A stretch of 64,000 nt of DNA from Rhineura floridana (taxonomy: Eukaryota > Chordata > Lepidosauria > Squamata > Rhineuridae), in assembly GCF_030035675.1 (NCBI RefSeq), contig NC_084481.1, forward strand, positions 235,010,927-235,074,926. Reading direction: 5' to 3'. Positions 9,223 to 18,481 of this stretch are shown piece after piece. Both the position numbers and the translations under genes were made by a program. The notes beneath the pieces are model-generated. The model worked only from the letters and a program-made list of their open reading frames with translations, ran no database searches and was not told the DNA's origin. How positions within the stretch are numbered: the stretch's first letter is position 1; each line of letters opens with the position of its first letter.

Positions 9223-11154
9223 ATGCCAGCATGGTTAACGAGCAAAGTCAAGGAAGCTCTTAGAGGCAAAAAGTCTTCCTTCAGAAAATGGAAGTCTTGT
9301 CCGAATGAAGAAAATAAAAAAGAACACAAACTCTGGCAAAAGAAATGCAAGAAGACAATAAGGGATGCTAAAAAAGAATTTGAAGAGCACATTGCTAAGA
9401 ACATAAAAACCAACAACAAAAAATTCTATAAATACATTCAAAGCAGGAGACCATCTAGGGAGACGATTGGATCCTTGGATGATAAGGGAGTCAAAGGTGT
9501 ACTAAAGAACGATAAGGAGATTGCAGAGAAGCTAAATGAATTCTTTGCATCTGTCTTCACAGTGGAAGATATAGGGCAGATCCCTGAACCTGAACTAACA
9601 TTTGCAGGAAGGGATTCTGAGGAACTGAGACAAATAGTGGTAACGAGAGAGGAAGTTCTAAGCTTAATGGACAATATAAAAACTGACAAATCACCGGGCC
9701 CGGATGGCATCCACCCGAGAGTTCTCAAAGAACTCAAATGTGAAATTGCTGATCTGCTAACTAAAATATGTAACTTGTCCCTTGGGTCCTCCTCCGTGCC
9801 TGAGGACTGGAAAGTGGCAAATGTAACGCCAATCTTCAAAAAGGGATCCAGAGGGGATCCCGGAAATTACAGGCCAGTTAGCTTAACTTCTGTCCCTGGA
9901 AAACTGGTAGAAAGTATTATTAAAGCTAGATTAACTAAGCACATAGAAGAACAAGCCTTGCTGAAGCAGAGCCAGCATGGCTTCTGCAAGGGAAAGTCCT
10001 GTCTCAGTAACCTATTAGAATTCTTTGAGAGTGTCAACAAGCATATAGATAGAGGTGATCCAGTGGACATAGTGTACTTAGACTTTCAAAAAGCATTTGA
10101 CAAGGTACCTCACCAAAGGCTTCTGAGGAAGCTTAGCAGTCATGGAATAAGAGGAGAGGTCCTCTTGTGGATAAGGAATTGGTTAAGAAGCAGAAAGCAG
10201 AGAGTAGGAATAAACGGACAGTTCTCCCAATGGAGGGCTGTAGAAAGTGGAGTCCCTCAAGGATCGGTATTGGGACCTGTACTTTTCAACTTGTTCATTA
10301 ATGACCTAGAATTAGGAGTGAGCAGTGAAGTGGCCAAGTTTGCTGACGACACTAAATTGTTCAGGGTTGTTAAAACAAAAAGGGATTGCGAAGAGCTCCA
10401 AAAAGACCTCTCCAAACTGAGTGAATGGGCAGAAAAATGGCAAATGCAATTCAATATAAACAAGTGTAAAATTATGCATATTGGAGCAAAAAATCTTAAT
10501 TTCACATATACGCTCATGGGGTCTGAACTGGCGGTGACCGACCAGGAGAGAGTCCTCGGGGTTGTAGTGGACAGCACGATGAAAATGTCGACCCAGTGTG
10601 CGGCAGCTGTGAAAAAGGCAGATTCCATGCTAGCGATAATTAGGAAAGGTATTGAAAATAAAACAGCCGATATCATAATGCCGTTGTATAAATCTATGGT
10701 GCGGCCGCATTTGGAATACTGTGTACAGTTCTGGTCGCCTCATCTCAAAAAGGATATTCTAGAGTTGGAAAAGGTTCAGAAGAGGGCAACCAGAATGATC
10801 AAGGGGATGGAGCGACTCCCTTACGAGGAAAGGTTGCAGCATTTGGGGCTTTTTAGTTTAGAGAAAAGGCGGGTCAGAGGAGACATGATAGAAGTGTATA
10901 AAATTATGCATGGCATTGAGAAAGTGGATAGAGAAAAGTTCTTCTCCCTCTCTCATAATACTAGAACTCGTGGACATTCAAAGAAGCTGAATGTTGGAAG
11001 ATTCAGGACAGACAAAAGGAAGTACTTCTTTACTCAGCGCATAGTTAAACTATGGAATTTGCTCCCACAAGATGCAGTAATGGCCACCAGCTTGGATGGC
11101 TTTAAAAGAAGATTAGACAAATTCATGGAGGACAGGGCTATCAATGGCTACTAG
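9223..11154 (+). CDS. CR1 ORF2 fragment: linker, reverse transcriptase, C-terminus (643 codons)
   Basis: This open frame is part of the plus-strand CR1. Residues 1-90 are the basic, lysine-rich linker between endonuclease and RT. The RT includes SPGPDGIHPRVLKEL (about residues 158-172), NYRPVSLTSVPGKLVE, LDFQKAFDKVPH, SGVPQGSVLGPVLFN and the catalytic FADDTK near residue 373. The C-terminus ends FMEDRAINGY. The frame is open upstream to 9061 except for a TAG at 9190, where the sister copy has CAG. The endonuclease is absent, so it cannot encode a complete ORF2. It is an element gene, not a host gene. Confidence 0.88.
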   Translation: MPAWLTSKVKEALRGKKSSFRKWKSCPNEENKKEHKLWQKKCKKTIRDAKKEFEEHIAKNIKTNNKKFYKYIQSRRPSRETIGSLDDKGVKGVLKNDKEIAEKLNEFFASVFTVEDIGQIPEPELTFAGRDSEELRQIVVTREEVLSLMDNIKTDKSPGPDGIHPRVLKELKCEIADLLTKICNLSLGSSSVPEDWKVANVTPIFKKGSRGDPGNYRPVSLTSVPGKLVESIIKARLTKHIEEQALLKQSQHGFCKGKSCLSNLLEFFESVNKHIDRGDPVDIVYLDFQKAFDKVPHQRLLRKLSSHGIRGEVLLWIRNWLRSRKQRVGINGQFSQWRAVESGVPQGSVLGPVLFNLFINDLELGVSSEVAKFADDTKLFRVVKTKRDCEELQKDLSKLSEWAEKWQMQFNINKCKIMHIGAKNLNFTYTLMGSELAVTDQERVLGVVVDSTMKMSTQCAAAVKKADSMLAIIRKGIENKTADIIMPLYKSMVRPHLEYCVQFWSPHLKKDILELEKVQKRATRMIKGMERLPYEERLQHLGLFSLEKRRVRGDMIEVYKIMHGIEKVDREKFFSLSHNTRTRGHSKKLNVGRFRTDKRKYFFTQRIVKLWNLLPQDAVMATSLDGFKRRLDKFMEDRAINGY

Positions 11155-11509
11155 CTGTGATGGCTGTGCTGTGCCACCCTAGTCAGAGGCAGCATGCTTC
11201 TGAAAACCAGTTGCTGGAAGCCTCAGGAGGGGAGAGTGTTCTTGCACTCGGGTCCTGCTTGTGGGCTTCCCCCAGGCACCTGGTTGGCCACTGTGAGAAC
11301 AGGATGCTGGACTACATGGGTCACTGGCCTGATCCAGCAGGCTCTTCTTATGTTCTTATGTTCTTATGTCTTTTTGGAGCTCTTCACAATCCCTTTTTGT
11401 TTTAACAACCCTGAACAACAGGCTGAGGAAAAGTGACTGGCCCAGGCAGGGCTAGGTCAGGATTTGAACCTGGATCTCCCTCAGTCTTAGGGTCAAATTA
11501 GATGCGACT

Positions 11510-11881
11510 TTAAATGTGTATTTGCATTTAGTGTTTGTGTGTGTATTGTTCAGCATTTTAGTCTGAATTTCTGCTCATAAGCACACATTTTATACAGTTT
11601 TGACTAATGAGCACATTTTTGCCAACAATTTCTCCTAGTACAATACACAATATAATGCTTTTTTGTATGTTATTGTTCACTAATATTCATTTTTATGCAT
11701 ACCTTGCCCTAATATATGAATTTTTGTAAACATTAGTTAAGTGGAGAATTGTGTTGCAAAATTTGGGTATGTGCAAATTTCTAAGGGTGGCTGTGTTTCG
11801 GTTCTCAAATTGTTTTGGAAAGTATGAATTTGATAGATTTGGCTTGAAACGCAAACTGAATTGAATTTCTCCCCATCCGTA
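11510..11881 (+). mobile_element. hAT-type MITE, TAGGGATGGG family, left end lost
   Basis: The body (TTTTAGTCTGAATTTCTGCT through GGTGGCTGTGTTTCGG) matches the copies at 1817 and 12449. The right end is CCCCATCCGTA at 11881, the inverted family terminus. The left terminus is not recognisable. A CR1 fragment begins directly after it. Confidence 0.7.
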
Positions 11882-11882
11882 G

Positions 11883-12358
11883 GAAAATGTAAGAAGAGCC
11901 TATCTGCTGGATCACACCAAAAGCCCCTCTAGTCCAACTTCCTGTTCTCACAGAGGCCAACCCGATGCCCCAATGGGAAGCCTGCAAGCAGGACCTCAGT
12001 GCAACAGCAACTCTCCCTTCCTGCAGTTTCCAGCAACTGGTATTCAGAAGCATACTGCCCCCAACTATGGAGTCTCAGAGCAGCCAGCATGCCTAGTAGC
12101 CACTGGCAGACTTATCTTCCATGAATTTCTCTCATCCTCTTTAAAGCCATCCAACATGGTCACCATCACTGCCTCTTGTGGGAGCAAATTCCATAGATTA
12201 ACTAGGCACTGTGTGAAGAAGGACTTTCTTTTGTCTGTCCTGGATCTTCCATCATTCAGCTTCATTGGATGGCCCCAAATTCTTGTATTATGAGAAAGGG
12301 AGAATCCACTTTCTTCACATCATGCATCATTTTCTGCACCTCTATCATGTCTCTCCTT
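11883..12358 (-). mobile_element. CR1 LINE 3' fragment, older copy
   Basis: The minus-strand sequence covers the 3' UTR and the end of ORF2. The frame at 12065-12265 encodes NDGRSRTDKRKSFFTQCLVN and LWNLLPQEAV, equivalent to NVGRFRTDKRKYFFTQRIVK in the younger copies. It is clearly more diverged than the 6.8-11.4 kb copies, with stops and small gaps. Confidence 0.85.
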
Positions 12359-12448
12359 GTTGTTGGCTGGGAGGCCGTGTTTAAGGGCGAGAGTCAGCTA
12401 GGCCGGGGGAAATTTCCTGGAGCTTGGTTGGGGTCTGGGAGTTGAGTC

Positions 12449-12876
12449 TAGGGATGGGCAAATAGGTTCTTCCCAGTCTCTCATGTTTCCAGTCTTAAAT
12501 TCAGTCTTCTGTATCTCCACATCAGTTTGCAGTTGTTATTTTTAAAAAATCATTGGCATTTTAGTGTAAATTTCTCCTAATATAAACATTTTTGTATGCA
12601 ATTTTGCCTAATATCATATTTTTGCAAAGCAATTTCCCCTGATAGAATGCATTTTTATGCATGTTATTTTCACTAATATATGCATTTTTAGGCACATTTT
12701 ACCCCAGCATATATATTTTTGTGCACATTACTTGGCAGGAGACCTGCACTGCAAAATTTAGAGAAGTGTGAATTTTGAAAGTTGGCTGCGTTTCACTTCA
12801 CATATCGTTTTGGAAAGTGTGCATTTGGTATTCTTGCCCTTCAAGACAAACTGAATCAAATTTCTCCCCATCGCTA
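12449..12876 (+). mobile_element. hAT-type MITE, TAGGGATGGG family, complete copy
   Basis: The left terminus is TAGGGATGGGCAAATA. The right terminus reads inward as TAGCGATGGGGAGAAA. The flanks are GTTGAGTC (12441-12448) and GTTGAGGC (12877-12884), an 8-bp duplication with one mismatch. The 428-bp body is A/T-rich, contains several ATGCATTTTT-like repeats and has no coding capacity. This copy defines the ends for the other five. Confidence 0.9.
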
Positions 12877-13249
12877 GTTGAGGCTGAGAAGTAGGCAGAG
12901 GGCAAGCAGGTGCTGTTAACCCTTTTCCCTCTGGAGCTTGAGCTGGGACTCTATGTGCTCTGATAGTCTGCAGTGAAAGTGATAATCTGCTGAGATCTGC
13001 AGTGATCCCTGACAATGGTTGGGTGAACACGAATGGTCTGCATGAGGCAGCTTTACATGCCCAAGACAAAGTGTGAATGGCAGTCACAGGTTTCTTCTGG
13101 ACAGCCTGTTTACTGAGCATTCATCCTGATTTGTTCGCACAAAGTTTGTGAGTAGGTTAGGTGATGTTGCCTATTGATCTGTTTTTTAAAGCACCAAATC
13201 TGTTCTCATCCTTCCTGGGGAATAAAAAAATCACACCGTGTGATTTTGG

Positions 13250-13365
13250 CACAGCTTGGAAAAGTTACTTTTTTGAACTACAACTCCCATCAGCCCCAGC
13301 CAGCATGGTCACTGGATTGGGCTGATGGGAGTTGGAGTTCAAAAAAGTAACTTTTCCAAGCTCTG
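13250..13365. mobile_element. 116-bp foldback MITE with exact 8-bp duplication
   Basis: The arms run from CACAGCTTGGAAAAGTTACT to its inverted partner ending CTTTTCCAAGCTCTG, with CATCAGCCC and GGGCTGATG toward the centre. GATTTTGG stands on both sides (13242-13249 and 13366-13373). The copy at 28302 is the same family, and the 1-kb element at 51186 has similar termini. Confidence 0.93.
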
Positions 13366-13373
13366 GATTTTGG

Positions 13374-14660
13374 GAGTATATTTTGACCCCAGTGAGATTT
13401 CCATTGGTAAGATGGGGTCATTTATTACTCCCAGAAACCATGTTTAGGGGGTAGGGGTGTCAGCACAAACACCCAGAGCCAGAAAACACTTATTTAGAGG
13501 AGATAGAATTTTTCAGAGCAATAAACACTGGCCCCTTCCTTATGCCTACTAAGTAAACAACAAAATTTTTATTTTCAATTACAAACAACAAAAACTATGT
13601 TTTAAAGTAAAAAAAGTTGTTAAATGTCATGAAAACACTGTAAACATTTTAGAAGCAAGTTTAATTTGCTAACATTGGCGGGGGTCAAAATAGACCCCAA
13701 TGGTAAAGACAATGTATTTCTGGGGTATATTTTGACCTCGGATGCTTTTTTCTTCCCAGAAGGAAAATGGTACGTGGTAAGTGGCTGAAATTTGGGGATG
13801 TTGTAAGACTGACAGTTTGTGACAATGGCCTAGAAAGACTGCCCTGTAGGTCTACTTCTATGTAAACTGCAGAATGAAAAATGTGCCTGGGTGAGGCATT
13901 GACCCCAACGAGTCAGGATGTTAATTGTGCAATCTGAATTTGCTGGTATGTGATTGAATCCCACACTGGAAAATAGCAACCATCTGGAAGCCCTCATATT
14001 CTGGACACCACTTGCAGAATACTATGAACACAGGATGATGATGCAAAAGTTAGCCTCCTTTAGCAAACCTCTGTGTATTTTTGTGTGAAGAGCCTCTCAC
14101 TCACAAGAGCACTTTCTAGGAGAATCAAAGGCATGTGGGATTCTGAATCAGATTCCAGATGAAAGAAGGGGTGGGAATGAATTTAAAAATTATTCTATCC
14201 TTGTTTCATCTGGGGGGCGGGGAATATATGTATGCATTTCTTTTCTTCCTTTTGCAAAAGGCCTGCAACCACCAGAGCCAACAAGAGAGTCCCTTTAGGG
14301 AAAAACAATTGACAAGGAGCAAAATAAGTGGAAATACTTCAGGGAACAACAAAGTATCTCCTAAAATGCTTGAGAAAGAAAAAGTAATGGATGGTTCCAT
14401 TTGAGCCTAATGTTATTTCTGGATGTCTTTTATAATGTGTTATTTACTGCGTAGTTTAAAGCTGACAGAAAATAAACAGCATTTGCAACCTAATGTCTTT
14501 AGAGCGGCATCGCCGTTGCTCATTCTCGTTGCCTGTCAAGATCCAACTCCAACTAACATCCGTCAAAGTCTTCTGTGATGGAGTCTATTCTTATAATAAT
14601 CTACCTCTCTCGCTCTCTCACATTTTAAAAAGCAACTAAAAGTTCAACAGCTCTTACAAA
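13374..14660. other. Mostly unique DNA with a GGGTC-type inverted motif
   Basis: Near 13374-13437 and again near 13677-13742 the sequence carries phrases like GTATATTTTGACCCC, GGTCAAAATAGACCCC and GGGGTATATTTTGACC. They look like worn ends of a small DNA element, but I cannot delimit it. The rest has no recognisable exon. The frame at 14159-14404 has no family features. Confidence 0.35.
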
Positions 14661-14667
14661 GTTCAAC

Positions 14668-14750
14668 ATCCTCCTACTCTAATGAGGGATCCTTCAGGGG
14701 CCCTCAGCCAGGGCCCAACCTGGCTGCCCTCCGGCGCCGACCCTGCATCT
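14668..14750 (+). mobile_element. Fragment of the CAGGGC-terminus MITE family
   Basis: TAATGAGGGATCCTTCAGGG then GCCCTCAGCCAGGGCCCAAC matches the right part of the copies at 17797 and 30576. Only the right ~80 bp is present, ending near GCGCCGACCCTG. Confidence 0.65.
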
Positions 14751-14807
14751 TGCTATATGCTTATTGCCTTCATGATGAACAGAGGTAAACACAATTTGGT
14801 CAAAGGG

Positions 14808-15115
14808 TCAGGGCAGGGATGGGGACCTTTTTTTGCTTTTAAGGCCCACATCCCCACATGGTCAACCTTTCAGAGGCTGCACAGCAGTAGTGGGCAGTGC
14901 AATAGGGCCAGAGGCAAAGGTGGGCAGAGCAATAGATGCGACTCTTACTTTCGTATAGGCCGTTACTTTCCAGGCATGCAAAAGTCAGTGGCTTCTTTAC
15001 CCCCCCCCTGCGATTTTGTTGAAGGATGCACTGCAGCCAGGCAAGTCCTGAGGGCCAGATACAGAGACCTGGAGGGCTACATTGAGCCCCCAGGCTTGAG
15101 CTCCCCTGCCCCTGG
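14808..15115. mobile_element. hAT-like MITE, CAGGG(G)CAGGG termini
   Basis: The left end CAGGGCAGGGATGGGGACC and the right end AGCTCCCCTGCCCCTG are imperfect inverted repeats of the type common in hAT MITEs. I could not see a convincing 8-bp duplication. The overlapping frames on both strands are non-coding. Confidence 0.6.
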
Positions 15116-15458
15116 ATGAAATTACTCCTTCTGCTGTAAAGAGACGGAGGGTCCCAGACTAGCATATAATACAATAATATGTATATGTGTGTGTTCCAGA
15201 CTGACAAACACAAGCATACTGAAAGTTCAGGGTTGATCAGGTTGGAGGAAAGGTGTCCCCATGCAAGCTCTGTCCATCGTGCTTGCCAAGGCATTAAGCC
15301 TTGCAGCCCACACAGGGTAGACTGGGACTGGGAAGCCACGCTTCTCTTCCCATGTTGAATCCCAGTAAATGACGGAGGTACTGTCGTGGCTCAGCTGCCT
15401 GAAAAACAAATAGCACCTCAGATTAATGCTCCATCCTCTTATCTGTACAGGTCAGCAG

Positions 15459-16275
15459 CACATAAGAACACAAGAAGAGCCCAGCTAGATCAGGCCAGTG
15501 GCCCATCTAGTCCAGCATCCTGGCCTCACAGTGGCCAACTAGATGTCTACAGGAAGCCCACAAGCAGGACCCCAGCACAAGAGCACTCTTCCCTTATGGA
15601 GTTTCCAGCAACTGGTATTTGGAGACAAACTGCCTCCTAAATGCCACTCCCAACTTCTTGAAAGATTCCACCAACGCTGCCTCTGGAAAATTCTGCAAAT
15701 TATTGGGGAAGATAGGCGGACTAATGTTGGCATATTGGAAGAAGCAAAGACCACCAGTATTGAAACAATGATCCTCCAACATCAACTTCACTGCACCGGC
15801 CATGTTGTTCGAATGCCTGATCACCGTCTTCCAAAGCAGCTACTTTACTCCCAACTTAAGGATGGAAAACAGAATATCGGTGGACGGCAAAAGAGGTTTA
15901 AAGATGCTCTCAAAGCTAATCTAAAAAAATGTAACATGAGCATCGAGAACTGGGAAGCCTTGGCCCATGAGCATCCCAATTGGAGGTCGGCCATTATCAA
16001 AGGTGCTATGGACTTTGAAGAAGCACGAGTACAGGGTGAAAGGGACAAACGAGCTAAACAGAAGGCATGTCAAACAAATCCTCATCGTGACCATCTTCCA
16101 TCTGGAAACCTGTCCTCACTGTGGGAGGCTGTGTGGATCCAGAATTGGCCTCCACAGTCACTTACGGACCCACTCTTAAAGATCTTACCCTGGAAGACAG
16201 TCTTACTCGGCGGTGAGTGATCACCAGTGATGGTGATGATGACCATGGAGGCAGAGCATAGCCATCATGTGATAG
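15459..16275 (-). mobile_element. CR1 LINE 3' fragment split by another LINE
   Basis: The left piece (15459-15638) is the inverted CR1 3' UTR: AAGAGCCCAGCTAGATCAGG, CCAGTGGCCCATCTAGTCCA and CCAGCAACTGGTATTTGGAG. The CR1 sequence resumes at about 16240 with GGAGGCAGAGCATAGCCATC. The 600 bp between is a different LINE on the plus strand. Confidence 0.75.
15639..16239 (+). mobile_element. Non-LTR retrotransposon C-terminal end with a C2H2 finger
   Basis: The frame at 15543-16220 is LINE-derived from about HSQLLERFHQRCLWKILQ onward, with TSIETMILQHQLHCTGHVVR, MPDHRLPKQLLYSQLKDG and KRFKDALKANLKKCNMS. This block is common to the C-termini of several vertebrate non-LTR families. A neighbouring frame (15967-16179) carries a finger, [20 protein letters not shown] followed by TH (C-x2-C-x12-H-x3-H), so one frame change separates the two. 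Clade not assigned. A shorter copy lies at 39668-39937. The element ends with a GATG-rich tail. Confidence 0.75.
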
Positions 16276-16492
16276 GACCCTTTGAGGAAGAGCCCTTCTA
16301 CAATGGAGAATTAAATGATAACACCTCTTTGTTGGGGCTGATGCAAAGCCTAAACTGCAAAGAATCCAGACGTCGTTCTGAGCCTGATGGCTTTAATTCT
16401 GGATCAAACGAGGGATCTTCTCTGCCAAATTCGTGGGGCTATCAGTGGCTACCAGCTATAATGGCCATGGACTACCTCCACCGTTGGAAGCA

Positions 16493-16850
16493 TTTTGTTG
16501 CTGCTGCTGCTGCTGTACACAACTTAATGCCAAAAGAGGCACCTAAGCAGTTTACAAAGTATAAAAGCCAGTTACACATGCATTAAAATATAAACATCCA
16601 TAACTGAAATATAGAATATTACAATCCCGTTAAAGCAACACAACAGGAGACCCGGTTTGAGAGATCAATGGAATGCTTGTATAAATATCAGTTCCTGGGG
16701 AACCCATGCGGAGAGTGAGCTCTTGTGCTCAGGTCTTATGCTCGCCATAGAGCTCTGGCTGGCCATTGTAAGATTTATTTATATTTATATTTATTTATTA
16801 TTTGATTTATATCCCGCCCTTCCTCCCAGCAGGAGCTCAGGATGAGGATG
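16493..16850 (-). mobile_element. Worn L2/CR1 fragments
   Basis: 16555-16690 resembles the L2-like minus fragment at 4490-4600 (ATTAAAATATAAACATCCAT). 16690-16770 resembles CR1 3' UTR. 16790-16850 contains the inverted L2 terminus GATTTATATCCCGCCCTTCC, then TCCCAGCAGGAGC. A short (GCT)n lies at 16500-16515. All are old, and boundaries are approximate. Confidence 0.5.
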
Positions 16851-16870
16851 TTGGACCTGATGGGCCCCTG

Positions 16871-17795
16871 TGAGGAACTCCCGGGCCAACCCTCCTACTC
16901 TAGGGCAATTGATCCTGGCAGGCACAACCATGCCTCCCTTACCAGGGATGAGTTAAGCCAAACACCAACCCTGTAAGGTAGGTAGACTGCCACTACCCCT
17001 TAACCTGGTCTCCCACTCTCAGCCAAGGGGATACCCAAAGTGCCAGAAAACAGACCTACCAAGGATCCCAAGGGACAAGGAACCAACTGCACCCCTTGAG
17101 TCGGAGCCTAAGGCAAAAAGACAATAATACAGTAGCTTGTGGCTCAATGATCAAGGTACCGGATTCAGAGCCAAAATTTCCCTGCAATGAACACAGACTG
17201 GTAAATAAGAGTGAGCTTTTACTCAAAATGAAAAAATAAATGCAAAAACATAGCAGCGAAACAATTCCTTAAACCAAACACCCAGAAGGTTAGCTAAAAT
17301 ACAAATTACAGAGAGTTCAGGTCACAGGCTAAAATAACAAGTCTGCTTAACCTATTCTGTACTAAACCACAGGGAAGACAGGCAGAATAACTGCGTAGTT
17401 CCACGTCTCCTCCAGAGATGCATGGCCAGGATAGCATTAGGAAGATGGATACTTAACATCAGGTACAGCAGACATTAGGGAGGCATTGAGCATGCTCAGA
17501 CCACACACTCAACTCTACTTTCATGAGAAAAATCCCAGCAGCAGCCAGGAATCAATCAGCCAATTGGAGGGCTTCCTAATGATGAAATCTTCTGGAGCTT
17601 TTGTGCCTGACGGTCGCACAGTTTCTCAACCCTTCCCAGGCCTGTGGCCTTGAGACATCACCACCAAGCTGATAAGCAGGTGTTCCCACTGTCTGCTTGA
17701 TTAACTGGATTCAACTGTGAGAACTACTAGTCTCAAAGCCTACTAGAGGCCCTTATTCAGGCAAGATGTTCCCCCCCACAATGCATTGCCACAGA
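16871..17795. other. Unassigned ~925-bp block with TG...CA edges
   Basis: The block starts TGAGGAACTCCCGGGCC and ends AATGCATTGCCACA. Its edges and size could fit a solo LTR, but I see no flanking duplication and no sequence match to a known family. It lacks coding capacity. Another repeat type is equally possible. Confidence 0.25.
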
Positions 17796-17796
17796 T

Positions 17797-18160
17797 AGGG
17801 CTGGTGCCAAGCATGACTGGACCCTTGGGCACCAGCCTGCCCCGGGCACATGCGCACACATGCCTGCCATCAATCAAGATGGCGGTGGGGGCATCAGCCC
17901 CTTAGAGAAGCCTCCACCACTACCTTGGTTGATGGTACCCCTGTGCGTGCAGCATGTGCAGCAGCAGAAAACAGGAGAGGTAGGTGGAGCGATCAAATGG
18001 GCGGGTGGCCTGGACGCTCCCTCCCTACAATCCACAGCAGGGACTATGCCGCAGATCGCAGAAGGGGAGAGCTACTCTCCCACCCTAATGAAGGGCCCTT
18101 CAGGGGCCCTCAGCTAGGGCCCAACCTGGCCACCCTTTGGCGCTGGCACTGGCCACACAG
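17797..18160. mobile_element. MITE, CAGGGC-terminus family
   Basis: The left end AGGGCTGGTGCCAAGC and the right segment GGGCCCTCAGCTAGGGCCCA with AACCTGGCCACCC match the cleaner copy at 30576-31041. Internal CATCAATCAAGATGGCGG and its partner near 17918-17935 form part of a second palindrome, weaker here than in the other copy. Confidence 0.7.
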
Positions 18161-18481
18161 CCATGTTTGTTAGGCAAGACCAGATCATCTTTACACATTC
18201 CCCCTTCAAGGAGATGAAATCAGAAGTTTGACACCTCTGTTTCACTGTTGGCCAAACACAGGTTAGACGACAGACCAACAAGAAATTTAAACTTAACAAT
18301 GCATTATATATATATATATATCCCAAGCATGACCAAGCTACCTCTCTAGTCTAAAACTATATAAAAAAGCATCATGCCAAAAACCTTAAAAGGAAAAAGA
18401 GGAGACCTTTCACTTAGGTCAGAAAAATTCTGGAAGTCTTAGAGTAACCAAAAGTAGAAGAGAATAAAAAGCTGGGCTGTT

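Larger units (their letters stand above)
7732..11368 (+). mobile_element. CR1 LINE, plus strand, inserted in the minus-strand CR1
   Basis: The element begins at TTGCCAAGAAAATCCAACAC (7732-7776), is interrupted by a second CR1, and resumes at AACTTCACAAAAATGAGG (9061). It then runs through the RT and 3' UTR to the TTATGTTC tail at 11368. Its 5' truncation lies after the endonuclease core; the upstream part can be seen in the copy at 18482-21532. Flanks share only TC or TCT, so there is little or no target-site duplication, as is usual for CR1. Confidence 0.9.
6801..11418 (-). mobile_element. CR1 LINE, minus strand, split at 7731/11369
   Basis: The piece 6801-7731 is the 3' tail (inverted TTATGTTC units), 3' UTR and C-terminal ORF2. 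The frame at 7012-7650 encodes 212 residues from MGSELAVTDQERDLGVVVDS to FMEDRAINGY. The sequence stops at GGAGAGGTC (7731) and resumes with TCTTTTTGGAGCTC at 11369-11418, exactly as in the unbroken copy at 19431-19500. The 3.6 kb between is another CR1. Its 5' truncation is at about 11418. Confidence 0.9.
6609..11495 (-). mobile_element. tRNA-derived SINE split by a CR1 stack
   Basis: The left piece (6609-6714) ends CCTGTGAGGTAGACTAGGC. The right piece (about 11420-11495) begins AGGCTGAGGAAAAGTGACTG and includes the inverted B box in GGATTTGAACCTGG. Together they make one SINE in minus orientation, like the plus copy at 46445-46660. AGGC is present on both sides and may be a short duplication. 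Everything between 6715 and 11419 is inserted CR1 material. Confidence 0.75.

Noticed and set aside
9223-11154. Host gene encoding a reverse transcriptase-like protein
   Set aside because: It is flanked by CR1 untranslated sequence and tail and has near-identical copies in the window; it is a LINE frame.
6801-11368. Twin-priming inversion of one CR1 at 7731
   Set aside because: Both the inverted and direct parts carry their own 3' tails, and the minus-strand element resumes at 11369, so nested insertions explain it better.
14682-15119. 145-codon frame and its antisense partner
   Set aside because: It spans two MITE pieces and has no coding features.
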